A DNA stretch of 36,920 nt from JBCCJA01 sp039045975. Its GTDB lineage: Bacteria; Planctomycetota; Planctomycetia; Planctomycetales; Planctomycetaceae. Positions 8,436-16,757 of the stretch are shown in pieces. Location: contig JBCCJA010000039.1 in NCBI GenBank assembly GCA_039045975.1, positions 1-36,920 on the forward strand. The letters run 5' to 3'. Numbering within the stretch: position 1 is the stretch's first letter; every line of letters starts with the position of its first letter. A model generated the notes under the pieces. That model worked only from the letters and a program-made list of their open reading frames with translations, ran no database searches and was not told the origin of the DNA. The translations under genes and the position numbers were made by a program.

Positions 8436-9469
8436 GAAGACGATCCCGCGACCGCCCCGACCGGACGGCCTGACGACGACTTCAGCCGGGTCACGAACAG
8501 CACGTAAGCGACCGACGTCGCCAACAACGCCATCCCCGTGACCGCGTGCAGCGAACGCGACCACACGGTCGCCGGTGCGGTCAGGTCGACGACGGCCCCT
8601 TCCGCCGGGGCGTATTTCGTCCACCAGGCCGCGAAGCCGAGTGCGATCTGCACCGTGACGACCGCGTGTAGCATCCAGCCGACCCGTCGCAGCGTCGGCA
8701 CGCGGGTCCGCATCGCGATCACGCCGACCACGATCGCCGCCACGAAGACGGCCGAGGCCGAGCCCATGTGGGTCCACAGCCCCCAGCCGAGGTGTCTCAC
8801 GAAACCGCCGAGCGTGTACTGTGCGACCACCGCCGCGACGAGCACGTAACCCCAAACGACCGCCGACTTGGACAGTCGCCCCGATCCCGCGTCGGCGACC
8901 CGCACCCAAGCCCGCGACGTGATCGCCGCCAACGAAATCAAGGCGGTGAACACGAACGCCCCGCCCAGGCCGTGTGCCATCGCCACCGCCCGCTCGTCGA
9001 GCCGTACGCGGAACCCGCCGAGCAGGCCCTGCACGATCACCGCGGCGACGGCGGCCCAGACGACGTACGTCTCGGCCCGACGCCCGCGGCGATACGTGAA
9101 CACGCCCGCGGTGATCAAAGTCGTCAGCCCGATCAGGGCCCCGGCCAGGCGATGGCCGTGCTCCAACACCTTGTCGCGGGCACCGGCGAAGACGTCGGCG
9201 ATCACGTCGTACAGGAACATGTTCTCGCCGGCCGACGTCGGCCAGTCGGGGAACGCCATTCCCGCGTCGTACGTCGTCGTCAGCACCCCCAGCGTGATCG
9301 GCAGCAGCGAAACCAGAGCCGTTGTGACCGCGAGCCGGTGACAGAGCACGTCCGAGCCGACCGCGGTCGGAGTGACCGCCAAATGCCCGGACGGGCCGGG
9401 CAAAGGTCGGACGACTTCGGCCGTTTCAGCTGGGGATGGCGGTTCGACGAGCGCGGTCGGGGCTGACAT
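8432..9469 (-). CDS. ctaA: Heme A synthase, COX15/CtaA family
   Basis: Oxidises the C8 methyl of heme o to a formyl group to give heme A. Protein of 345 residues with eight predicted helices and the four expected heme-ligand histidines, in EHGHRLAG, VAMAHGLGGA, LWTHMGSA and RSLHAVTGM. The first periplasmic loop (DAGMAFPDWPTSAGENMF) lacks the Cys pair seen in Bacillus CtaA. ATG start at 9469 gives MSAPTALVEPP, a polar leader of about 45 residues. The stop overlaps the GTG of ctaB. An 86-base gap separates it from the cytochrome c gene upstream, which may share the transcript. Confidence 0.94.
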   Translation of the reverse strand: MSAPTALVEPPSPAETAEVVRPLPGPSGHLAVTPTAVGSDVLCHRLAVTTALVSLLPITLGVLTTTYDAGMAFPDWPTSAGENMFLYDVIADVFAGARDKVLEHGHRLAGALIGLTTLITAGVFTYRRGRRAETYVVWAAVAAVIVQGLLGGFRVRLDERAVAMAHGLGGAFVFTALISLAAITSRAWVRVADAGSGRLSKSAVVWGYVLVAAVVAQYTLGGFVRHLGWGLWTHMGSASAVFVAAIVVGVIAMRTRVPTLRRVGWMLHAVVTVQIALGFAAWWTKYAPAEGAVVDLTAPATVWSRSLHAVTGMALLATSVAYVLFVTRLKSSSGRPVGAVAGSSS

Positions 9470-9555
9470 CGCTTGGCGGGGTGTGGCTAGCGGCTGTGAC
9501 GTCTGAGTTTAGCCACTCGGGATCGCTTTGACGCCCCGCGGGAGGCCCCCGTGCG

Positions 9556-10656
9556 TCATTCCGCGAGGCTGATGACGTAATTCACCAGATCCCAGATCTC
9601 GTCGTCGCCGAGTCGCCCCCCTGCCCCGGGCATCGGCGTGCCCTTCACGCCGACCTTGATGCGACGGAACAGGTCGGTCGGGTCGCCCCCGCCGCGGTAG
9701 ATGCCTTTCGTCAGGTCACGCGGCCGGACCCTGCGTCCCCACGCGTCCCACAGCCCGGGCCGTTTCGTACCGGCGGCTTCCGACGGCACCGCGTGCGGCA
9801 GGTCGAGTTCCGGGCCGTCGCCGCGTGCGCCGGGGCCGTGACAAGACACGCAAGACGTCGGCCCCGAACGAAACAACGCCTCGCCGCGGGCGATCGATTC
9901 GGCGGTCATCGCGGGTCGTTCGACTTCGGCCCGGACGACGGCGTCGGCCTGCTCCGCGGCGACCCACCGCGAGGCCACGCGGCCGATGCTCCGTTCTCCA
10001 GATTCATCAACGGCCGCGTCGATCTCGTCGCCGCCGATGTCGGATGCGTATGCGAGATCGAAGGCGACTCCGGTCTCGCACTCGCCACGCATCGCGAGCC
10101 AGCGGACGTATTCGATGACCGCGTCGAGGTCCTCTTTCGGCACGGCCGGGTAGCGCGGCATGGCCGTCCCGGCCAAGCCTCCCCGGAGCGTGCGTTCGAT
10201 GTCGCGTCGGCGGGCCTTCTCGGCCGGGCCGGTCGAGGTGTATTTGAAGATGCCGAGCCGGAAGTCACGCGGCCGCGGGTTCAGCGCCGACGCCGTCGCC
10301 CCGTCCCCCGCGCCGTCCACGCCGTGGCACTGGATGCACTGGGCGGCGTAGAGCGCACGGCCTCGGCGGAGCGTTTCGGAGACCGGCTTGGCCTCTTCCG
10401 CGGTTTCGACCGCGGTCGTCGCCCCCCACGTGATCGGCAACACCGGGTGCGGCGACGGCAGCGACGGCGTGCCGAAGGCCTCCGCGACCCAGCCGGCGAC
10501 GGCCATCTGGGCGTCGGGTGAGAGGTCGAGGGTTGCGGCGACCGGCGTGAAGCTGTCGCCGCGGCCGGAGCAGCCGGGCAGCGACAGGCTCACGGCGGCG
10601 AACAGCAACAGCTTTCTCGCCCGCAGCAGCGGATGGCGGTCGGGGACGGGTCGCAT
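9556..10656 (-). CDS. Diheme cytochrome c lipoprotein
   Basis: Electron-transfer lipoprotein of 366 residues. The signal sequence LLLFAAVSLSLPGC places the lipid-anchored Cys at 29. Two cytochrome c domains follow: CIQCH at 107-111 with candidate distal Met166 (GTAMPRYP), and CVSCH at 269-273 with distal Met in GTPMPGAGG near 344. An unusual linker of about 80 residues rich in acidic and Ala residues joins them and includes a Cys at about 192. It probably passes electrons to a terminal oxidase, given the heme A and copper maturation genes downstream, but it may instead belong to an alternative complex III; the sequence does not decide this. Confidence 0.92.
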   Translation of the reverse strand: MRPVPDRHPLLRARKLLLFAAVSLSLPGCSGRGDSFTPVAATLDLSPDAQMAVAGWVAEAFGTPSLPSPHPVLPITWGATTAVETAEEAKPVSETLRRGRALYAAQCIQCHGVDGAGDGATASALNPRPRDFRLGIFKYTSTGPAEKARRRDIERTLRGGLAGTAMPRYPAVPKEDLDAVIEYVRWLAMRGECETGVAFDLAYASDIGGDEIDAAVDESGERSIGRVASRWVAAEQADAVVRAEVERPAMTAESIARGEALFRSGPTSCVSCHGPGARGDGPELDLPHAVPSEAAGTKRPGLWDAWGRRVRPRDLTKGIYRGGGDPTDLFRRIKVGVKGTPMPGAGGRLGDDEIWDLVNYVISLAE

Positions 10657-10661
10657 AAAGG

Positions 10662-10667
10662 TTTATA
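10662..10667 (-). promoter_or_regulatory. Possible -10 element of a leaderless cytochrome c transcript
   Basis: On the minus strand TATAAA ends 5 nt before the ATG of the cytochrome c gene. At normal -10 to start-site spacing, transcription would begin at or near the A of the ATG. No convincing -35 is visible in the GC-rich sequence upstream, so this is a tentative call. Confidence 0.3.
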
Positions 10668-10737
10668 GGGACGCCCCCGGCCCGGGTCGCCGTCCGAACG
10701 GCAGGCCGTGGGATTCTCGCCGCCCGGAACGCACGGC

Positions 10738-11304
10738 TCAGCGGGTCTCGCGTCCGGCATACCGGAACCGGCGTCGGACGCCCTCCCGCGGGGCCGCTTT
10801 CCGCCACGCCGACAGGGCGTCTTGCAGGGAGCGTTCGACCGCGGGTTCTTCGACCGCTGCGACCGGCTCGCCCGGGCCCGACGCGCTCACAGCGGCCGGG
10901 GCCTCCCGCCGCACGCGGACCTTGTTGAGCATGTCCGCGACCGCGGGCGGCCGCGTCGGACCGCTGTCGGGCCCTATTTCTTCCGGCGTCATTTCGGCCA
11001 CGCCTGCCGATTCGCGGACGGCCGCGAGCATCCGGGCGATCGACGGCGGAGTGTCCGATCCGGCCGCTTCCGACCCTACTCGTACCTCCGCGAGCATTTC
11101 CGAGACGGCCGGCGGCTCGACACGATCGACGGGCGTCGGCGTCGAAGGCTCGACACGAGTTTTTTTGGTCTCGGCGGGCTCGGCGGAGGCAGGGGCGGGG
11201 ACCGACACCGCCGGAGAGACCGGCCGTGACGTCTCCTCGCCCGCCCCGTGATCTTGCTTACGGGCGAGTGCGAGGATGGCGGCGGTGCGGGACGTGTCCG
11301 GCAT
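10738..11304 (-). CDS. Unrecognised repeat-containing protein
   Basis: I do not recognise this 188-residue protein. No signal peptide or membrane helix is seen. Three near-identical short segments of consensus P-P-[AS]-[VI]-[AS]-x-M-L-x-x-V-R occur at about residues 64-75, 86-97 and 119-130, separated by Pro/Ser/Glu-rich linkers. Looser relatives lie at both ends (RTAAILALARKQ near 6-17 and VERSLQDALSAWRKAAP near 156-172). The C-terminus is strongly basic (REGVRRRFRYAGRETR). The pattern suggests short amphipathic helices on a flexible chain, perhaps docking sites for a partner. ATG at 11304 is chosen because the frame upstream of it is the antisense of the neighbouring gene. Codon use fits a real gene. 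Confidence 0.6.
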   Translation of the reverse strand: MPDTSRTAAILALARKQDHGAGEETSRPVSPAVSVPAPASAEPAETKKTRVEPSTPTPVDRVEPPAVSEMLAEVRVGSEAAGSDTPPSIARMLAAVRESAGVAEMTPEEIGPDSGPTRPPAVADMLNKVRVRREAPAAVSASGPGEPVAAVEEPAVERSLQDALSAWRKAAPREGVRRRFRYAGRETR

Positions 11305-11416
11305 TCCGATTGAAAATGGGGGCGTCGTCGGGACTGTAGTCGAAGCCGCCACCCGACCGAACGCCAGTCGACGGCTGCCGGTCTGACACGGCGACGGCAG
11401 CCGCGGTGCCAGCTTT

Positions 11417-12535
11417 TCAATTGGCAACGGCCGCGATTTCCGATAACCGCCACGCCCGTTCGCCGGGCCCGGCCGTTTGGGATTCGAACCGCTCACGGAA
11501 CACGTCGGGATCGGCGACCGGGCCGCAGACGACGTCGAGAGCCCCGTCGGCCGCGACCGCCGCGTCGACGAACGCCGCGTCGGGCCGGTCGACCGCCACC
11601 GCGATCCGTTCAAACAGGGCGGTCCGGGCCGCCGCGTCCCGCCCGCCCGCCCGACGCGACGCCCGGAAGCGGACCCGCGGCATCAACGCGGCGGCCTCTG
11701 CGGGTCGGTCGAACGCCGTCGCGGCTTCGACGAGAAACAGCCCGATCGCGTCGTCGAATTCGGCCTGTCTCCGGGCCAGCGTCGCCTCGCCGAGGGCGAT
11801 TTCCAGATCGGCGTAAAACCGGGCCGTTTCGGCTCGGACCGGCTGCGTGTGGGGCCCGGCAGGGACCAGCGACAGCAGCGAGTCTGCGACCGCGCGGGCC
11901 GGTTCGGGTAGGTCGACCGTTTGAACGGTCGCGGCGTCCGGCATCGCGGCGACCGCCCGGGCGAGGTCGGCGAAAGCGGCGACCAACTCGGCACGTGCGG
12001 TCACGACGTCCCGGTCACGCGAGGCCGTTTCGTCGTCCGCCGCCCGAACCGTTTCCGGGTGGGCAGGCGGCGACAGCCCGACCGTGATCCGCGTGCAGTT
12101 CGCCGCGAACTCTGGACACGTTGTCGCGACCTCGGCGACCGCGGCGGCGGCGCGGCGGGCCGCGTCGCGGGTCGGCATGGGCAACGCGATCCATGCCGCG
12201 AACAGCCGGTCTTCGACACCGACATCGGCGATGCTCGGTCCCGCTGGCGTCGATGACGCGTCCGCGAGGCCCTCCGTGCCTGTCGGCCGAGTCGGCTCGG
12301 TTTCATCGCCCTCGACCGGAGCCGACGTTTCTCCGCCCGCCGCGATCGTCGAGCCGGCTTCGACGTCCTGGTCGGTGACGACAGTTTCAGCGGTTTTCCG
12401 GACCGGCTCGGTCGGCGGGCCACCGCCGCAGCCCGAGGCCGCGGCCGCGAGCCCCGCCGCCGCCAAGCCGATCGCCAGATCGACGATGCGGCCGTAACTG
12501 CCGCGTGGAACACGTCTTGTCGCCTGATCGGGCAT
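11417..12535 (-). CDS. Predicted lipoprotein of unknown function
   Basis: Predicted 372-residue exported lipoprotein. The N-terminus has arginines, then the hydrophobic run VDLAIGLAAAGLAAAAS and a lipobox ASGC with Cys at about 36. A low-complexity Thr/Glu/Pro linker of about 60 residues leads to an alanine-rich helical domain from about residue 105 to the end, with two cysteines (TTCPEFAANC) that could form a disulfide. I know no family for it. It reads away from the next gene, whose start codon is only 19 bases off, and lies 112 bases upstream of the repeat protein on the same strand. Confidence 0.72.
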   Translation of the reverse strand: MPDQATRRVPRGSYGRIVDLAIGLAAAGLAAAASGCGGGPPTEPVRKTAETVVTDQDVEAGSTIAAGGETSAPVEGDETEPTRPTGTEGLADASSTPAGPSIADVGVEDRLFAAWIALPMPTRDAARRAAAAVAEVATTCPEFAANCTRITVGLSPPAHPETVRAADDETASRDRDVVTARAELVAAFADLARAVAAMPDAATVQTVDLPEPARAVADSLLSLVPAGPHTQPVRAETARFYADLEIALGEATLARRQAEFDDAIGLFLVEAATAFDRPAEAAALMPRVRFRASRRAGGRDAAARTALFERIAVAVDRPDAAFVDAAVAADGALDVVCGPVADPDVFRERFESQTAGPGERAWRLSEIAAVAN

Positions 12536-12554
12536 GTCCTAGCGTCCGCCGCCG

Positions 12555-14177
12555 ATGAAATTCCGCCCCGCCGCCCGCCGAGTGTCGCATCCGCGTGCCC
12601 GCGAAGGCCACGTCGCCGCTCTCGGTTTCGGCCTGCGGACGCTGTTGACCTTGTCGCTGGCGGTCTCGGCGAGCGGTTGCGCCTCGACGACGAAGTGGCG
12701 TCTGCCGACCTTCGGCGTGGCGAAGGATACGGACGAGACGGCCGCGGAAGAATCGGCCGTCGCCGCGTCCGACACCGGCGACACCGCTCCGATCGAAGAC
12801 GCCCCGGCCTTCCGCCCCGACCCGACGAAAGCCGGAGGGGCCCTCGCGGCCGCGTCCGAGTCCGCGACGGGGCACTCGGGCGAAACGCTGAAGATGATCC
12901 ACGACGAACTGGCCGCGTCCGACCCGCTCGAACGCGAGCAACTGCTCTCCGACTGGAAGAAGCTCGACGACGAGACCCTCCGCGACGTGATCCGGATCCG
13001 ACGCATGGTCCGCAGCTACCGCGACCCGTCGCCGGCGGTCGTCGCCGCGACCGACGTCGATCCTGCCGACGACAGCACGGTCGCCCTGACGACCTACGGG
13101 GCCCCGGAAGCCGACCGCACCGAAACATCGCCCTTCGCGAGGAACGCGGACGGTTCGACCGGAACGCCGTCGGCCTGGCCCGCGGCCGGCACCGAAGTGG
13201 CGGCCGCCGACCGTGCGAGTTGGCCGTCCGCTTTCGCCGACGACATGTCCGCGAAAGCCGCCGACGCCGCGGGCTTCTCCGCGACCCAGGTCATCACGCA
13301 GCCGCTCAAGACGGGCCGCGAATTCTTCGGCCAGCTGACCGGCACCGACGTCGGGGCCGACGCCGAGGAGCCTTTCTACGAAGTCCCGCGGAGCTGGGAG
13401 GGACAGCTCGAGTCGCTCGTCGCCCGCGCCGAGACACGCGTCGCCGACGCGAAGGCCGACCTCGACCGTGTCCGTTCCGGCGTCGTCACCGTCAGTGCGA
13501 ACGACGGCCCGGTCGCCGACCAAGACGCCTTGGCCGACGCGTACGAGCGGGCCCAGGCGGAACTGCGGCTGCTGTATGTGCTGTCGGGCAATCAGTCGCG
13601 GGCGGTGCGGGCCATCCCCGACCTGCCGCCCGCCGAACAGGAGTTCTGGCAACAGACTGCCTGGGGCCTGCTGACCTATTTCGACGCCGAAACGCTCCCC
13701 GACAAGGCCGACCGCGCGACCCAGGCCGTCAACCAGTTCCGACAGGCCGCCGCGAAGCTGCAGCCGCGGGCCCGGCTCGAACTCCGCAGCCTCGCGTTCA
13801 GCCCGAAGATCAACAGTTTCGGCAGCTTCGAGCGGTTCGGCCGCGACGAGTTCGCGCCCGGGCAGCGCGTGCTGCTGTACGTCGAGATCGCGAACTTCGC
13901 GTCGGTGCTCGACCCGACCGACGGCACGTACCGGACGAAGTTGCGGTCCCGCCTCGAGATATTCCGTGGCGGCGACGAAGAGGGCTCACCGGTCCACGAG
14001 ATCGAATTCCCGGAGACGGTCGACGTCTGCTCGAACGCCCGCCACGACTACTTCCACAGCTACGACATGAAGGTGCCGACCCAGCTCGCGGCCGGGCCCT
14101 ATCGGCTGACCCTGACCGTCACCGACAGTCAGACGGCGAAGGCCGCGAGCGAGCGGGTGAACTTCGTCGTGCGGTGA
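12555..14177 (+). CDS. Large predicted lipoprotein of unknown function
   Basis: Predicted exported lipoprotein of 540 residues. A long basic N-terminus precedes the signal helix LRTLLTLSLAVSASGC; the lipid-carrying Cys is near 42. The unusually long n-region makes a later start possible (for example TTG/CTG codons at the helix), which would also enlarge the tiny intergenic gap. The middle is disordered and acidic up to about 270; a helical segment (WEGQLESLVARAETRVADAKADL, broken across 385-450) follows, and the last 120 residues look like a beta-sandwich (RVLLYVEIANF, RTKLRSRLEIF, GPYRLTLTVTDS), similar in layout to Ig-like domains. I know similar proteins only as planctomycete hypotheticals. 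Function unknown. Confidence 0.75.
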   Translation: MKFRPAARRVSHPRAREGHVAALGFGLRTLLTLSLAVSASGCASTTKWRLPTFGVAKDTDETAAEESAVAASDTGDTAPIEDAPAFRPDPTKAGGALAAASESATGHSGETLKMIHDELAASDPLEREQLLSDWKKLDDETLRDVIRIRRMVRSYRDPSPAVVAATDVDPADDSTVALTTYGAPEADRTETSPFARNADGSTGTPSAWPAAGTEVAAADRASWPSAFADDMSAKAADAAGFSATQVITQPLKTGREFFGQLTGTDVGADAEEPFYEVPRSWEGQLESLVARAETRVADAKADLDRVRSGVVTVSANDGPVADQDALADAYERAQAELRLLYVLSGNQSRAVRAIPDLPPAEQEFWQQTAWGLLTYFDAETLPDKADRATQAVNQFRQAAAKLQPRARLELRSLAFSPKINSFGSFERFGRDEFAPGQRVLLYVEIANFASVLDPTDGTYRTKLRSRLEIFRGGDEEGSPVHEIEFPETVDVCSNARHDYFHSYDMKVPTQLAAGPYRLTLTVTDSQTAKAASERVNFVVR

Positions 14178-14217
14178 GCCGCCGTCGTGCCGTGGCATGC
14201 TGAGTCGTGCCAGGCCC

Positions 14218-15717
14218 TCAGGCCATCACGGGTGTAAGCTGCAGCTTCTCGCTCGCGGCGGCCGACAGTTCCCGGAAGGTCTCGGCGTTCGCCGGATCCG
14301 TGATGTCGACGACCGCGCTCGGCACCGCCCGTGCCAGCTCTGCGGCCGACGATTCGAGCAGCTCCGGCATCGAGGTGCGGATCACGTCGAGCATGACCGA
14401 GACCGAAACCGACGCCCCCGGCGACGCGCCGAGTAACGCCGAGATCGACCGGTCCGCGTCGGTGATCACCTCCGTGCCGTAGTGCACGATCCCGGCGGTG
14501 TCTTTGATCGCCTGCACCCGGATGCCGGCGTCGACCACCTCCCAGTCTTCGTCGCGGGCTTCGGGGTAGAAACCGCGGAGCAGCGAGACCCGTGATGCCT
14601 TCGACTGCAGACCTTCCTTCACCAGATATTTCACTAGCGGCAGGTTGTAGAGCCCGGTCTTCACCAGCGTGACGGCGTTGTCGGGCCGGACCGAAAACGG
14701 CAGGTCGGTCACGCTGCCGTGGTTGTGGAGGAATTTCGTCGTCCAGGCCGCGAACGGCCCGAACAGCAGCGCCTCTTTGCCGTCGATGACCCGCTTGTCG
14801 AGGTGCGGGACGGCCATCGTCGGCGCTTCCGCCTGGGCCTGCCCGTAGACCTTCGCGTGGTGTTTCTCGACGATCTCCGGCTTGTCGCAGACGATCCACT
14901 GGCCGCCGACCGGGAAGCCGCCGTAGCCGCGGGCCTCGTCGATGCCGGACATCTGCAACAGCGTCAGGCTCGCCCCCCCTGCCCCGACGAAGACGTAGGG
15001 CGTTTCGGTGACCGACGTCGAACCGTCGCCGAGGTTCTTCACACGGAGTTTCCAGCCGGTCGCGGTCCGCTCCAGCCCGTCGACCTTCCGCGACATCGCG
15101 ACGCCGCAGCCCTCCTGTTTCGACAGCCACTCGACCAGGCCGGCCGAAATCGCGCCGAAGTTGACGTCCGTGCCTTCCGGGATCCGGGTCGCGGCGACCG
15201 GCTGGGCCGGGTCGCGGCCGTCGACCAGCAGCGGCGACCATTCGGCGATTTTTTCGCGATCCTCGCTGTATTCGATCGACGAAAAGAAGTGATGGGCCCG
15301 CATCCCGTCGGCCCGGGCCCGGAGGAAATCGACCTGCTCCTGCCCATGCACGAAACTGACGTGCGGGACGGGACGGACGAACGCGGCCGGATCCTCAAGC
15401 AGGCCGTGCTCAACGCAGTAGGCCCAGAACTGCCGCGACTGCTCGAACTGCTCGAAGATCTTCGCCGCGTTCGAGACGTCGACCGTGCCGTCCGCTTCCG
15501 CGTGCGGCGTGTAGCTGAGTTCGCAGAGCCCGGCGTGCCCCGTGCCGGCGTTGTTCCAGCCGTTCGAACTTTCCGCCGCGGCTCGGTCGGCGACCTCGAA
15601 CAGCTGGATGCGTTTCGTCGGGTCGAGTCGCCTAAGCAGCGCCCCGAGGGTCGCCGACATCACGCCGGCCCCGACGAGCACGACGTCGGGCTTGTCGATC
15701 ACGGTGTTGTAAGACAC
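14218..15717 (-). CDS. mqo: Malate:quinone oxidoreductase
   Basis: FAD-dependent, membrane-associated enzyme (499 residues) that oxidises L-malate to oxaloacetate and passes electrons to quinone. The N-terminal FAD site VVLVGAGVMSATLGALL, followed by the NGWNNAGTGHAGLCELSYTP stretch and the later VFVGAGGASLTLLQ, GYGGFPVGGQW and LLRGFYPEARDEDW segments, are characteristic of Mqo, and the length is typical. The start is GTG at 15717. It is convergent with the lipoprotein gene to its left (40 bases apart) and 94 bases downstream of the fucose-pathway hydrolase; it could be co-transcribed, but the link is not required for its role in the citric acid cycle. Confidence 0.95.
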   Translation of the reverse strand: MSYNTVIDKPDVVLVGAGVMSATLGALLRRLDPTKRIQLFEVADRAAAESSNGWNNAGTGHAGLCELSYTPHAEADGTVDVSNAAKIFEQFEQSRQFWAYCVEHGLLEDPAAFVRPVPHVSFVHGQEQVDFLRARADGMRAHHFFSSIEYSEDREKIAEWSPLLVDGRDPAQPVAATRIPEGTDVNFGAISAGLVEWLSKQEGCGVAMSRKVDGLERTATGWKLRVKNLGDGSTSVTETPYVFVGAGGASLTLLQMSGIDEARGYGGFPVGGQWIVCDKPEIVEKHHAKVYGQAQAEAPTMAVPHLDKRVIDGKEALLFGPFAAWTTKFLHNHGSVTDLPFSVRPDNAVTLVKTGLYNLPLVKYLVKEGLQSKASRVSLLRGFYPEARDEDWEVVDAGIRVQAIKDTAGIVHYGTEVITDADRSISALLGASPGASVSVSVMLDVIRTSMPELLESSAAELARAVPSAVVDITDPANAETFRELSAAASEKLQLTPVMA

Positions 15718-15811
15718 GGCCGCGGTTCCCTGGCGGGACTGTGTGGGTTCTCCGCCAGGGTATCGGCCGTTGCGGCGAGGGCCACTTCACGCCGCCGAAC
15801 GCGTCCCCGCC

Positions 15812-16654
15812 TCAGCCGCCGACCGTTTTTTGGGTCTGCTCGCCGAGGCCCTCGACGCCGAGCCGCATCGTCATGCCCGGCTTGAGGTAGGTCGGCGGGT
15901 CTTGGCCGAGCCCGACGCCGGGCGGCGTCCCGGTCGAGATCACGTCGCCCGGCTGCAGCGACATGAACTGCGACAGATGACTGACGATATGCGCGACCGG
16001 GAAGTGCATCGTCTCGGTCGTGCCGTCCTGGTAGCGGTGCCCGTCGACCTCCAGGAACAACTTCAGCTTCTGCGGGTCGGGCACCTCGTCGGTCGTGACC
16101 AGCCACGGGCCGATCGGGCCGAACGTGTCGCAGCTCTTGCCCTTGGTCCACTGGCCGGACCGCTCGATCTGGTACTCGCGCTCGGACAGGTCGTTCACGA
16201 CGCAGTAGCCGGCGACGTGTTCGAGGGCGTCCTCTTCACTGACGTACTTCGCGTGCGTGCCGATTACGACGCCGAGTTCGACCTCCCAGTCCGACTTCTG
16301 CGAGCCGGGCGGGATCTCGACGTCGTCGTACGGTCCGCTGATCGCCGACGTCGCCTTCGCGAACACGACCGGCTCGGCGGGCAGTTCCAGTCCCGACTCG
16401 GCCGCGTGGTCGGCGTAATTCAGCCCGATGCACAGGAACTTGCCGACCGACCCGACGCAGGGCCCGATCCTCGTCCCCGGTTCGACGACCGGCAGCGACG
16501 CGGCGTCGACGCCCGCCAACTTCTGCAGGCTGGCCGGAGAGAGCGAGTCGCCGGCGATGTCGTCGACGACGCCGTCGAGTGAGCGGATCACGCCTTCGGA
16601 ATCGAGCAGGCCCGGTTTCTCGTCACCAGGGGCGCCGTAGCGGAGAAGCTTCAT
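15812..16654 (-). CDS. Fumarylacetoacetate hydrolase family protein, probable 2,4-diketo-3-deoxy-L-fuconate hydrolase
   Basis: Protein of 280 residues in the FAH/ureidoglycolate-lyase-like family. FCIGLNYADHAAE, then SDWEVELGVVIG and VNDLSEREYQ supply the usual acidic metal ligands; GDVISTGTPPGVG is the family glycine motif near the C-terminus. In isolation only the family is certain. Its place after a 2-keto-3-deoxy-L-fuconate dehydrogenase and L-fuconate dehydratase matches the hydrolase known from Xanthomonas that cleaves 2,4-diketo-3-deoxy-L-fuconate to pyruvate and L-lactate. ATG at 16654 has no Shine-Dalgarno, and a long nested palindrome ends 13 bases upstream of it. Confidence 0.88.
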   Translation of the reverse strand: MKLLRYGAPGDEKPGLLDSEGVIRSLDGVVDDIAGDSLSPASLQKLAGVDAASLPVVEPGTRIGPCVGSVGKFLCIGLNYADHAAESGLELPAEPVVFAKATSAISGPYDDVEIPPGSQKSDWEVELGVVIGTHAKYVSEEDALEHVAGYCVVNDLSEREYQIERSGQWTKGKSCDTFGPIGPWLVTTDEVPDPQKLKLFLEVDGHRYQDGTTETMHFPVAHIVSHLSQFMSLQPGDVISTGTPPGVGLGQDPPTYLKPGMTMRLGVEGLGEQTQKTVGG

Positions 16655-16667
16655 GGTATTTGTTTTT

Positions 16668-16744
16668 GTAGGGCAGGCCCCCGCCTGCCGGAATTACGGG
16701 AGTGATCTCGAAGACCAAATTCGGCAGGCGGGGGCCTGCCCTAC
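16668..16744. repeat. Nested inverted repeat in the fucose gene block
   Basis: The arms 16668-16695 and 16718-16744 are complementary over 23 perfect pairs, one bulged G, then 4 more pairs, with a loop of 22 bases. Each arm is itself a palindrome (GGCAGGC-CCCC-GCCTGCC), so alternative small hairpins are possible. No T-tract follows on either strand, so it is not a standard terminator. It fills the gap between the dehydrogenase stop and the start of the FAH-family gene. Confidence 0.9.
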
Positions 16745-16757
16745 GCGAGGGTGGACT

